Part shown: piece after piece, positions 8,603 through 15,804 of the stretch
Position numbering within the stretch: position 1 is the first letter of the stretch
Layout: each line of letters starts with the position of its first letter
Assembly: GCF_000406965.1 (NCBI RefSeq)
Contig: NZ_KE136359.1
Coordinates: forward strand, 1-51,111
DNA: 51,111 nucleotides
Direction of reading: 5' to 3'
Source of the DNA: Enterococcus avium ATCC 14025
GTDB taxonomy: Bacteria; Bacillota; Bacilli; Lactobacillales; Enterococcaceae
Position numbers and translations under genes: made by a program
Notes under the pieces: model-generated
The model's database searches: none
The model's input: only the letters and a program-made list of their open reading frames with translations
Told to the model about the DNA's origin: nothing

Positions 8603-9559
8603 ATGAAGGAACGGCGAATTAAAAAGAAAGATAAAACGACTAGTGAAAAAATCCCGAAAGTACGAAGAGTTCAAACCAAAGCAATGAGACGATTTTTCTG
8701 GGCAGGAATCTTTCTTCTAAGTATTTCTGGAGTGTTGGCCTTTCTTCAAACGCAAGGCTTACGAGTAAAGGTGAGTTCACTAAACAAAGAGGTCACCACT
8801 ATTCAACAAAGAAGCCAAAAAGAGGCTAGTAACTCGGTCGTGCTTACGCCTGAAATTGAATCCTTTATGAACCGATTTGTCGCATTGTACATGGCGGTTT
8901 CTGATGATAGTGAGACTCAAAAATTGAGACAAAAAACCTTGATGAATGATTACTTTGCACAAGGAATCAAGGAAGGTAACTCGATCTTTTCAGGGAAGCG
9001 TACGTTAAAGGCAGCCGCTTTTATCTCGTTGAAAAAAGTGGCAGGTGTCTCGACTGCTTCTTACAAAGTGACGTATATTATCGAAACAAAGGGAGAGGAT
9101 GATCAACCAAAGGAAGTCACGGCTAGTCAGTTATTGAATATTCCTTTTCAAACTTCTAAGGAAGGAAGTCGAGTGATCTCTTATCCCTATTTCACTGCGT
9201 TAAGAGAAAACAAAGAAAAGGCGAAAATCTTAGATTTTGATCCGAATGATTTTGAGTCGGTTGATAGTCATATCCGTATGAAAGTAATGGTATATATTGA
9301 GGAATTTTTAGAGAAGTATACGAAAAGCTCTTCGGCAGATATGCGTTATATGATGGATGATCCAGAAGGGCTACAAGGTTCAGCCAGCGTTGATGAAGTA
9401 ACAAGCCAAGTATTTAAGGAAAAAGACTATTTTGTAGTGAAAGCTGCTGTCAAGTTCAAAGACAAAGGAACAGATTTGATTTGGCAAGAAAATATGTCTT
9501 TTGAAGTGGTAAAAAAATCGGACAAATACTATGTCCAGAAATTAAACCATACATGGTAG
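8603..9559 (+). CDS. tcpC: TcpC/VirB8-like conjugation protein
   Basis: 318 aa, ATG 8603 with AAAGGAG upstream. A short basic cytoplasmic N-terminus and one membrane helix (about 30-50) precede a coiled linker. Then come two domains of about 110 residues with the alternating strand pattern of the NTF2-like folds of TcpC, Tn916 Orf13 and YddB. In those systems TcpC is a bitopic scaffold of the mating channel facing the wall. It is followed directly by the tcpD- and tcpE-like genes in the same order as in pCW3, which strongly supports the call although sequence motifs alone are weak. Confidence 0.8.
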   Translation: MKERRIKKKDKTTSEKIPKVRRVQTKAMRRFFWAGIFLLSISGVLAFLQTQGLRVKVSSLNKEVTTIQQRSQKEASNSVVLTPEIESFMNRFVALYMAVSDDSETQKLRQKTLMNDYFAQGIKEGNSIFSGKRTLKAAAFISLKKVAGVSTASYKVTYIIETKGEDDQPKEVTASQLLNIPFQTSKEGSRVISYPYFTALRENKEKAKILDFDPNDFESVDSHIRMKVMVYIEEFLEKYTKSSSADMRYMMDDPEGLQGSASVDEVTSQVFKEKDYFVVKAAVKFKDKGTDLIWQENMSFEVVKKSDKYYVQKLNHTW

Positions 9560-9577
9560 AAATGAGGGAGACACAAG

Positions 9578-9796
9578 ATGGGATTAAAACAACTGTCTGA
9601 TTTTATACTGGAACAAGGAAAATATGCGATTATCATGTTGGTCGTCTATTTAGCTTCCAAAAACTTTGCGAAGTCGAAAGTCGTTCAGATTATTTCTGCC
9701 TTTGTAGGTGGAGCAATCGCTTATTTCTTCTTGAATGATCCAGAAAAAGTATTTGATGGCATGGGTACAATCATAGAAAAGTTGTTTGGTGGCTAA
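9578..9796 (+). CDS. tcpD: TcpD-like membrane protein (72 aa)
   Basis: ATG 9578 is preceded by GAGGGAG. The protein has two hydrophobic helices (about 15-30 and 35-52) and a short amphipathic end, and sits between the tcpC- and tcpE-like genes as in Tcp-type transfer operons. Size, topology and position match TcpD family proteins. Exact role in the channel is unknown even in the family. Confidence 0.75.
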   Translation: MGLKQLSDFILEQGKYAIIMLVVYLASKNFAKSKVVQIISAFVGGAIAYFFLNDPEKVFDGMGTIIEKLFGG

Positions 9797-9798
9797 TC

Positions 9799-10185
9799 AT
9801 GAAATGGGAACCGTACAATTACTCAGTAGCATTTAAAGAACCGTATCGCATACAAGATTTAGGAAATTTGGGTCGCCTGCCTGCACCGATAGCAGTGGTG
9901 AATATTGGCAGCTTCCTTTTTGTGTTGGGATTAATGTGGGGCGTTTTTCGAGAATCGATTCAACGAGGTTCAGAAATTCTTCCTTTTTTACCAGCCTTAT
10001 GCTATATAGGAATTCCGGTAGCAAGTGTGTTGTTGTTAAACAAGGTTCAACCAGATGGGAAGAAGCTTCATTATTATCTCTTTGACCTGATAGTTTATGT
10101 GATAACAATCCAGTGGCAAGATATTGTTTTCTTCAATGGGAAAGCTTATAAAAAAAAAGAGTCCGATGAAATTATAGACTTTTGA
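9799..10185 (+). CDS. tcpE: TcpE-like conjugal transfer membrane protein
   Basis: 128 aa, ATG 9799, two bases after the tcpD-like stop. The N-terminal motif YxVxFKEPYRIQDLG, then two helices (about 37-55 and 61-77) and a short polar tail, fit the TcpE/Tn916 Orf17 group. In related elements the VirB4-like ATPase gene (tcpF) comes next. Here it is about 7.9 kb away, separated by a sugar cassette and insertion sequences. Confidence 0.78.
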   Translation: MKWEPYNYSVAFKEPYRIQDLGNLGRLPAPIAVVNIGSFLFVLGLMWGVFRESIQRGSEILPFLPALCYIGIPVASVLLLNKVQPDGKKLHYYLFDLIVYVITIQWQDIVFFNGKAYKKKESDEIIDF

Positions 10186-10359
10186 CAGAAGTTTATTGAT
10201 CATTAAAAAAAGCAGACAATAGGCGTATAGAGTAGGTAGTATACTGATCATCTGAAAAAATTAACTTTGTTCATCCGTTTCAAGAGAATCTGATTTAATG
10301 TAAGTACAGTCAAAATTAATTTATTTTAGTTCTCTTAAGTTAGGTTTGATGGACTGCTA

Positions 10360-10383
10360 TTTAACAACTAGCTAGTTGTTAAA
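10360..10383. promoter_or_regulatory. 24-bp perfect palindrome, candidate operator
   Basis: The half-site TTTAACAACTAG is followed by its exact reverse complement with no spacer. It lies about 80 bp upstream of the -35 element, so it could bind a dimeric regulator that activates, or loops to, the promoter. There is no T run after it, so it is not a normal terminator. Confidence 0.6.
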
Positions 10384-10462
10384 ATAGTAATTCCAGAAAA
10401 GTATACTCCCAACTAATCGAAAGAAAAAAGAAAACTAAACGAAAATTAAAACAAAATAATGG

Positions 10463-10491
10463 TTGCGCGTTAACGTCTTGTGTAGTAATAT
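10463..10491 (+). promoter_or_regulatory. Promoter of the deoR-PTS operon
   Basis: -35 TTGCGC (10463-10468), a 17-bp spacer and -10 TAATAT (10486-10491). The predicted transcript start is near 10498, about 54 bases before the DeoR start codon. Confidence 0.65.
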
Positions 10492-10504
10492 GAAAGCGTA
10501 GACA
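10490..10504 (+). promoter_or_regulatory. CcpA cre site over the -10/start point
   Basis: ATGAAAGCGTAGACA matches the degenerate cre consensus WTGNAANCGNWNNCW at every position. It overlaps the last bases of the -10 box and the predicted start point, the typical placement for carbon catabolite repression. Confidence 0.7.
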
Positions 10505-10551
10505 AAACGAAACGAAATTATTTGAATTTTATACGAAAAAGAGGTTTGAGT

Positions 10552-11301
10552 ATGGAAAATTTTGAGCGGTTAGGTGATATTGTTTCTTATCTTCAACAAG
10601 AGCAACGTGCAACAACTAAGGAATTAGCAAATCGGTTTGGCGTGACAGAGCAAACGATTAGAAATGATTTATCCTTTCTCGAAAAAGAGTCGAAAGTCAT
10701 TCGAGTGCACGGGGGAGCTAAAATAACTGAGAATGAAACAAAATTTGACGATCGGTTGACTGAAAATGTTGAAGAAAAAAGAAGATTAGGAAAATACGCA
10801 GCTACACTAGTTGAAGAAAATGACATCATTTTTCTAGATGGTGGAACAAGTATACTGTATTTGATCGAGTGTCTACCCCAAGATATTCATATCAAAATCA
10901 TTACAGCAAGTTTACCGATAGCTGATAAGTGTACAATTCTGAATAATGCTGAGATTTACTGTCTAGGTGGAATGTTAAACAAAAAAACTAAAGAGATGTA
11001 TGGGCCAAAAGCATTAGAAGATATTTCAAATATGATTGCGAATAAAGCCTTTATTGGAATAAGTGGTTTTTCATTAGAAAATCAATTCACAGAAAATAAT
11101 GTTTTATCCTTAGAGGTCAAGCGTAAAATACTGCCAACTGTCAGTCAAAGCATCATAATCGCCGATTCAAAGAAAGAGAATAAGATCGGTATTCAAAGAG
11201 CGTTTAGTTTTGATGAAATAGATATTTTGATAACGGGTTCAGAGGTGTCAAAAAAATTCGTAGAAAAAGCAAGTAAATCATTAAAAGTAATGAATATTTG
11301 A
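10552..11301 (+). CDS. DeoR-family sugar regulator
   Basis: 249 aa. ATG 10552 with AAAAAGAGG at 10536-10544 is preferred to the in-frame TTG 10522. An N-terminal winged helix (about 5-58, with TTKELANRFGVTEQTIRNDL) precedes a DeoR sugar-phosphate sensor domain with the signature FLDGGTS (about 103-109). Members are usually repressors released by a phosphorylated intermediate. It is the first gene of the operon it probably controls: PTS IIA, IIB, IIC, kinase and aldolase follow on the same strand. Confidence 0.88.
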   Translation: MENFERLGDIVSYLQQEQRATTKELANRFGVTEQTIRNDLSFLEKESKVIRVHGGAKITENETKFDDRLTENVEEKRRLGKYAATLVEENDIIFLDGGTSILYLIECLPQDIHIKIITASLPIADKCTILNNAEIYCLGGMLNKKTKEMYGPKALEDISNMIANKAFIGISGFSLENQFTENNVLSLEVKRKILPTVSQSIIIADSKKENKIGIQRAFSFDEIDILITGSEVSKKFVEKASKSLKVMNI

Positions 11302-11321
11302 AATTGAAGGGGGGTGGAAAT

Positions 11322-11780
11322 ATGTACAGCAAATTGGTTATACCAGAACTGGTTTTCTTTGGAGAATCTTTTGATGATCAAGAAGATTTTTTCAAAAAAT
11401 CAAGCAAAAAACTTTTAGAATTGGGCTATGTGACGGAGGGATATTTCAAGGCTGTGGTCGAAAGAGAGGCAAGCTATCCGACTGGATTAGCGCTAGAAAA
11501 TATCTCTATTGCGATCCCACATACAAATCCAGAGTTTATAGTGAATCCATTTATTGCCGCGTATCATTTAAGGAATGCAGTCGCGTTTACGCAAATGGCG
11601 ACACGAGATGTAACAATACAAAGTGAATTGATTTTAGCGCTTGGGATCAAGGAGCCACAGGAACAAGTTGGGATGCTCTCGAAAATAATTGAAGTGCTTA
11701 ATGATCCAGAGTTTGTCAAGGAATATCAAAGTCTTTCCAATCAGGAGCAATTAGTTAAGTTGCTAAAAAGTAAATTCTAA
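11322..11780 (+). CDS. PTS IIA component, galactitol/fructose type
   Basis: 152 aa; ATG 11322 follows a GGGGGGTGG site and is preferred to the upstream in-frame TTG. A PTS EIIA-2 type domain with the phospho-acceptor His67 in AIPHTNPEF. It receives phosphate from HPr and passes it to the IIB encoded next. Length and the separate IIA/IIB/IIC arrangement fit GatA. Confidence 0.88.
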   Translation: MYSKLVIPELVFFGESFDDQEDFFKKSSKKLLELGYVTEGYFKAVVEREASYPTGLALENISIAIPHTNPEFIVNPFIAAYHLRNAVAFTQMATRDVTIQSELILALGIKEPQEQVGMLSKIIEVLNDPEFVKEYQSLSNQEQLVKLLKSKF

Positions 11781-11798
11781 TAGAAAAGAGGAATTATC

Positions 11799-12080
11799 AT
11801 GAAAAAAGTGATTGTAGCATGTGGTAGTGGTGTAGCGACATCTCAAACGGTCGCATCGAAAGTGGGACGTTTATTATCTGAACGAAATATTGATGCAAAA
11901 GTTGAAGCGGTTGATATTAAGTCGTTGAAAACATTTATTAATGATGTTGATGCTTATATCTCAATCACACCTGGGGGGACAGAAGAGTTCAATATTCCAA
12001 AATTTGACGGAATCAAATTTTTGACTGGAATGGGGCAGGAAGAAGAACTTGAAAAGCTTATTAAAGCGCTTGAAAAATAA
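11799..12080 (+). CDS. PTS IIB component, galactitol type
   Basis: 93 aa, ATG 11799. The N-terminal phospho-acceptor loop has Cys8 in VACGSGVATS, the signature of GatB-type IIB proteins, followed by the expected alpha/beta pattern. Cytosolic partner of the IIC in the next gene. Confidence 0.9.
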   Translation: MKKVIVACGSGVATSQTVASKVGRLLSERNIDAKVEAVDIKSLKTFINDVDAYISITPGGTEEFNIPKFDGIKFLTGMGQEEELEKLIKALEK

Positions 12081-12104
12081 AGGATTTGAAAGGAGATTAC
12101 TTTG

Positions 12105-13457
12105 ATGGATATTCTTGTTAGCGTGATCCAATATATTTTGGATATGGGTGCGAGCGTGTTTGTCCCGATCTTGATGTTAATTATCGGGCTTGTCGCTCGA
12201 ATGAAGTTTAAAGATGCCTTTAGCTCGGCACTGATTTTTGGTGTTGCGTTTGCTGGTATGAATCTTGTTGTCAATTTTTTGCTAGAAAATGTTTCGCCAG
12301 CGGCTAAGGGATTCGCTGAGAATACAGGGATTAATTTAACCGCAGTCGATGGAGGGTGGACAACAGGAGCCAGTTTAACTTGGGCCTGGAAATACGCCTT
12401 CATTGCTTTCCCTATAGCGATTGGAATCAATGCCCTAATGCTAGTTTTAAAATGGACCAAGGTATTGAATGTTGATATGTGGAATGTTTGGGGAAAAGCC
12501 TTTACCGCTTGTATGGTGACGTTCATTTCAGGGAACATCTATTTAGGTTTTGCGGTTTGTGCAATCCAAACAGTTGTGGAATTGAAAGTTGGAGATTTAT
12601 GGGCACGAGAGATCCAAGAATTGACAGGAATCCCCGGAGTTACCTTACCTCACCACATGACATTGATTGCATGTGTTTTATATCCGATTGATAAGTTGAT
12701 GGACTTGATTCCTTTCTTTAATAGAAAAATGGATGTCAATACGTTGAAACAAAAGATTGGTATTTTTGCTGAAAATCATGTCATGGGTTTTTTAGTAGGA
12801 ACGGCGCTCGGGTTAGTAGCTAAATATGATATTTCGGATGCGCTTGTATTAGGTGTAAACGCCGCAGCCGCACTTACATTATTTCCACAAGTATCAAAAT
12901 TATTCATGCAAGCTTTATCACCAATTTCGGATGCGATTAGTGAGATGATGAAGAAAAAATTCTCAGGACGTGAAATCTATATAGGACTTGATTGGCCGAT
13001 TTTAGCTGGTTCCAATGAGATATGGGTGTTGGCGATAATCCTCGTGCCATTTGAGTTATTATTTGCAGCTATTTTACCAGGCAATCAAATGCTTCCTTTT
13101 GCAGGATTAATTAATCTTTCAATTATCGTTGCTGCTTATTTGTTAGCTCGCGGAAATATGATTCGGATGATTGTCTATGGAATCATCACGATTCCTGCCT
13201 TCCTTTATATCGGTACCTGGTTTGCTCCATGGATTACAAAACTAGCACAAGAAACTGGCGCAGTAAATGTGGAACCAGGAACGATGTTAGGCTGGGCAAC
13301 TATTGAAAATGGAGAATTTCGATGGGCATTTGCGAGTGCTGCACAAGGAAATTGGTGGGGAATCATCGCAGCGGTTGTATGGTTAGCCTTGTTCATCATT
13401 TTTTATAAAGGACGGAGCAAAGAAAATGCGAAACGTTACGCAGAAGCAACAGAATAA
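12105..13457 (+). CDS. PTS IIC permease, galactitol type
   Basis: 450 aa, about the length of E. coli GatC. ATG 12105 with AGGAGA upstream; a TTG codon lies one codon earlier. It is strongly hydrophobic with about ten membrane spans and GatC-like segments such as TGIPGVTLPHHM and DWPILAGSNEIW. The true substrate is open because the operon has no polyol-phosphate dehydrogenase. The stop lies inside the next gene (32-nt overlap), implying coupled translation. Confidence 0.88.
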   Translation: MDILVSVIQYILDMGASVFVPILMLIIGLVARMKFKDAFSSALIFGVAFAGMNLVVNFLLENVSPAAKGFAENTGINLTAVDGGWTTGASLTWAWKYAFIAFPIAIGINALMLVLKWTKVLNVDMWNVWGKAFTACMVTFISGNIYLGFAVCAIQTVVELKVGDLWAREIQELTGIPGVTLPHHMTLIACVLYPIDKLMDLIPFFNRKMDVNTLKQKIGIFAENHVMGFLVGTALGLVAKYDISDALVLGVNAAAALTLFPQVSKLFMQALSPISDAISEMMKKKFSGREIYIGLDWPILAGSNEIWVLAIILVPFELLFAAILPGNQMLPFAGLINLSIIVAAYLLARGNMIRMIVYGIITIPAFLYIGTWFAPWITKLAQETGAVNVEPGTMLGWATIENGEFRWAFASAAQGNWWGIIAAVVWLALFIIFYKGRSKENAKRYAEATE

Positions 13458-13650
13458 ACATTTTTTTCTAAAATTGTTCTGGTATTGCTCTTTGATACTT
13501 GCTCTATTGTTATTAGTCAGTGGTTATTTTCAAAAAAATACCATTTTTACGATAGTAGCTTTAATCATTGGAATCTCATTTCGCTATTTCGGAGATACTT
13601 TAGTATTCACAGATATTAACAAACGAATCGAAAGGAGATTAACTAAGTAA
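13426..13650 (+). CDS. Small two-span membrane protein in the PTS operon (74 aa)
   Basis: ATG 13426 lies inside the 3' end of the IIC gene, with GGAG eight bases before. It encodes two hydrophobic helices (about 12-35 and 39-55) with a basic tail, RIERRLTK. Its stop abuts the kinase ATG. I recognise no family. The overlap and conserved spacing argue for a real gene; it may assist the IIC permease. Confidence 0.65.
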   Translation: MRNVTQKQQNKHFFLKLFWYCSLILALLLLVSGYFQKNTIFTIVALIIGISFRYFGDTLVFTDINKRIERRLTK

Positions 13651-14598
13651 ATGATTTATACGATAACCTTAAATCCAGCAGTTGACACTGTCTTAAAAGT
13701 TAGTAAAGTACTCACTCGTGGAGAAAATAATCGTGTACAAGAGCGCACCTTAGATGTAGGTGGCAAGGGAACCCATGTTTCTTGTGGTCTTTCATTAATG
13801 GGACAAGAAAATATCTGTACCGGTATCATTGGTAGCAACGGCAAAGAAACTTTGATTGGTCTCTTAAAGGATTATGGTGTAGAGGCTAGTTTTTTAGAAG
13901 TTGAAAATGAATCAGTCAGAGATACGTTCGTAGTAACAGACGAAAGCGGAGAAGGCTCCTATATGATTACGGAGTATGGTTTTGAAATTTCTAGAGAACT
14001 CATTGATCTACTGGTTTCCAAGAAATTAAGAGATTTAACCACTGAAGATACGGTGGTTCTGTCAGGAAATCCTTCGCTGCAAACTTCTACTGAGGTCTTT
14101 AATTATCTTCTTGACTATTTGGAAGAACGAGGTGTTAGATTAGTTGCCGATGTTTCAGGTGTGTACCTTCAAGAAGTATTGAAACGGGAAATTTTTCTAA
14201 TCAAGCCGAATCAATTTGAATTTGGTGAAATAGTTGGATCAGAATTGAATAGCCTGGAAGATTGTATTGAAGCCTATCAAAAGAATAAGGACTTACTTTC
14301 GAATATTAAAAATATCAGTGTGTCAATGGGAGGTTCAGGTTCTGTCTTTCTAACAAAAGAAGAAGTTTACCTTTTTACTCCTCCGAAAATTAATGTTATC
14401 AATGACACAGGATCTGGTGATGCCTATGTCTCTGGCTTAGTATATGGCTTATACAACCAATACGCTATTCCGAAAGTTGGGAAGATTGCAACTGCAATTG
14501 GTGCTGCAAAAGCAGAGGAAGAATTGAGTACAGGTTTTGACATTCGTCGGGTAGAAGAATTGGAACACCAAGTTATTTGTAAAAGAATAGGGGAGTGA
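13651..14598 (+). CDS. PfkB-family sugar-phosphate kinase (1-phosphofructokinase / tagatose-6-phosphate kinase type)
   Basis: 315 aa; ATG 13651 directly follows the previous stop, with AGGAG upstream. N-terminal ITLNPAVDTVL and the LDVGGKGTHVS motif (35-44) are typical of the LacC/FruK branch of ribokinase-like kinases. The C-terminal NDTGSGDAYVSG holds the anion hole and catalytic Asp257. The likely reaction is ATP-dependent phosphorylation of a ketose phosphate to a bisphosphate, which the downstream aldolase would split. Whether the input is tagatose-, fructose- or another ketose-phosphate cannot be told from sequence. Confidence 0.85.
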   Translation: MIYTITLNPAVDTVLKVSKVLTRGENNRVQERTLDVGGKGTHVSCGLSLMGQENICTGIIGSNGKETLIGLLKDYGVEASFLEVENESVRDTFVVTDESGEGSYMITEYGFEISRELIDLLVSKKLRDLTTEDTVVLSGNPSLQTSTEVFNYLLDYLEERGVRLVADVSGVYLQEVLKREIFLIKPNQFEFGEIVGSELNSLEDCIEAYQKNKDLLSNIKNISVSMGGSGSVFLTKEEVYLFTPPKINVINDTGSGDAYVSGLVYGLYNQYAIPKVGKIATAIGAAKAEEELSTGFDIRRVEELEHQVICKRIGE

Positions 14599-14601
14599 AC
14601 G

Positions 14602-15246
14602 ATGCTCTATTATGAAGAAAGAGTAAAGCTGACAAAGTTTGTAAAAACGATGTATGACCGCAAATTTTCGAATGAAGCTGGAGGAAATGTTAGTGTTAAA
14701 GTAAGTGATAAACATTTCATAATGACACCTACGCTGGCTAGTCAAAACTTTTTGTGGGACTTGAGACCGGAACAGATTTTAGTCATCGACAAAGATGAAC
14801 AAATTATCGAAGGAACAGGGAAAGTAACACGTGAAGTGAATATGCATATGGCCGCATTTCAAGAATGCAAACAAATTGAATGTGTTATTCATGCGCATCC
14901 CTTTAACTCTTTAGTTTTTGCTAGTTTGGGATTAGAAATGCCGAACTTAACGGAAGGGACACAAAAGCTAGGACAAATAAGTTGTTTAGAATTTGCCCCA
15001 GCGACAACGCCTGAATTGGGTGAAGTTGTTAGAGAAGCAGTAAAAAAAGATCAAGCTATCCCAAAAGCATATTTGTTAAGAAAACACGGTGTCTTAGTGG
15101 TTGGAAGCACTCTTGAAAAGACATTTGATATGCTTGGACGATTGGAATGGAATGCCAAAGTTGCCAAAGAATATCTTGTGCTTAAACAAATTGGTGTTGA
15201 AGGAATAGATGATCTTTCGACATACAATTATAACACAGAAGAATAA
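14602..15246 (+). CDS. Class II aldolase/adducin-family sugar-phosphate aldolase (FucA-like)
   Basis: 214 aa, ATG 14602 with GGGGAG upstream. The zinc ligands His97 and His99 (IHAHPFN) and His162 (RKHGVLV) are present, and Glu78 in TREVNMH matches the catalytic Glu of L-fuculose-1-phosphate aldolase. Such enzymes cleave ketose phosphates to dihydroxyacetone phosphate and an aldehyde; the same fold also includes pentulose-phosphate epimerases and a dehydratase. Pairing with a PfkB kinase, instead of the GatY-type aldolase usual in tagatose pathways, is odd. It is the last gene of the operon. Confidence 0.82.
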   Translation: MLYYEERVKLTKFVKTMYDRKFSNEAGGNVSVKVSDKHFIMTPTLASQNFLWDLRPEQILVIDKDEQIIEGTGKVTREVNMHMAAFQECKQIECVIHAHPFNSLVFASLGLEMPNLTEGTQKLGQISCLEFAPATTPELGEVVREAVKKDQAIPKAYLLRKHGVLVVGSTLEKTFDMLGRLEWNAKVAKEYLVLKQIGVEGIDDLSTYNYNTEE

Positions 15247-15261
15247 GTTAATAAAATTTAT

Positions 15262-15326
15262 AAGTACAGATTTAATTGTGGTATTTTTGCTATGGAGAGG
15301 TACTCTCATTAAAATCTGTACTTTTT
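15262..15326 (+). terminator. Terminator of the DeoR-PTS operon
   Basis: AAGTACAGATTTAAT (15262-15276) and its near-perfect complement at 15308-15322 are followed by a T run. The loop of about 30 nt is long. It closes the metabolic cassette. Confidence 0.75.
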
Positions 15327-15395
15327 ATGATGCTTTTTAGTGAGACTTCTAATGCGTTTATGTTTCTTTTGTACTTAGAAGCTTTCTCCATGAGT

Positions 15396-15560
15396 TTAAA
15401 AACGTTTGATAATTACGGATATAAGAGCGACACAAATAAAGTTTTCAGTAGAAAATATTCTTAATTCGTGGCTTTGGACAAACTTCGACACTTATTAATC
15501 CAAGCAAAAGTTCGTTCAACTATCCAACACAGGTAAAGGAACATCAAGGTTTGTAAGTTT
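15396..15560 (-). pseudogene. C-terminal remnant of an IS5-family transposase
   Basis: Read on the minus strand this segment encodes CWIVERTFAWINKCRSLSK, the end-of-protein signature of IS5-group DDE transposases, then after a stop or frameshift STENFICVALISVIIKRF. The N-terminal half of what looks like the same gene lies at 17404-17950. The gene has been split by the IS3-family element between them and has decayed. Further decayed IS DNA probably fills the space up to 15800. Confidence 0.7.
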
Positions 15561-15804
15561 TTGGTCACCATAGAATGTGGATTTTCGGACATAGAAATAC
15601 CGAATAATTTCTGATTTTAGTTATTTCACCCGGTATAACTTGACAAGGAACCTTCTTGGATAAGAATACGAGCCTTTAAAAGCCTTAATTTAAAAGGATT
15701 CAGGCTCGTTAGAAGGGTATCATATCCAAGTTCCTAATCAAGCAATACCTAGCAGATGTTATCTACCAGCCTACATTCTGCTTACCTACATTCGTGTCCA
15801 AAAA
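15561..15804. other. Non-coding interval left of the IS3 element
   Basis: No intact gene. It probably consists of degraded IS5-family sequence from the interrupted transposase. The inverted pair around AGGAACCTTCTTGGATAAGAA and ATCCAAGTTCCT (about 15649-15735) may be a chance or decayed hairpin. The last four bases, AAAA, match the four bases after the other end of the IS3 element. Confidence 0.45.

Larger units (their letters stand above)
10186..10551 (+). other. 366-bp intergenic control region upstream of the DeoR-PTS cassette
   Basis: No coding potential. It marks the left junction of the metabolic insertion and holds a 24-bp perfect palindrome, a sigma-A type promoter and a cre site (listed separately). 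Several CGAAA-type short repeats lie at about 10419, 10440, 10507 and 10512. Those repeats around the promoter resemble the short direct repeats recognised by some DeoR-family repressors, but this is only suggestive. Confidence 0.6.

Noticed and set aside
10260-10345. AAGAGAA...TTCTCTT inverted repeat as a terminator after tcpE
   Set aside because: The arms are short, far apart and lack a T run; too weak to call.
11954-12538. Long minus-strand frame (194 codons) under the PTS IIB/IIC genes
   Set aside because: Antisense shadow of well-supported PTS genes; no ribosome site and no recognisable domain.
13651-13680. Possible fusion of the 74-aa membrane protein with the kinase
   Set aside because: A TAA stop separates them and the kinase begins with a complete N-terminus and its own ATG.
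15276-15464. 62-aa forward open frame after the aldolase gene
   Set aside because: It starts inside the operon terminator and overlaps the IS5-family relic on the other strand; no ribosome site.
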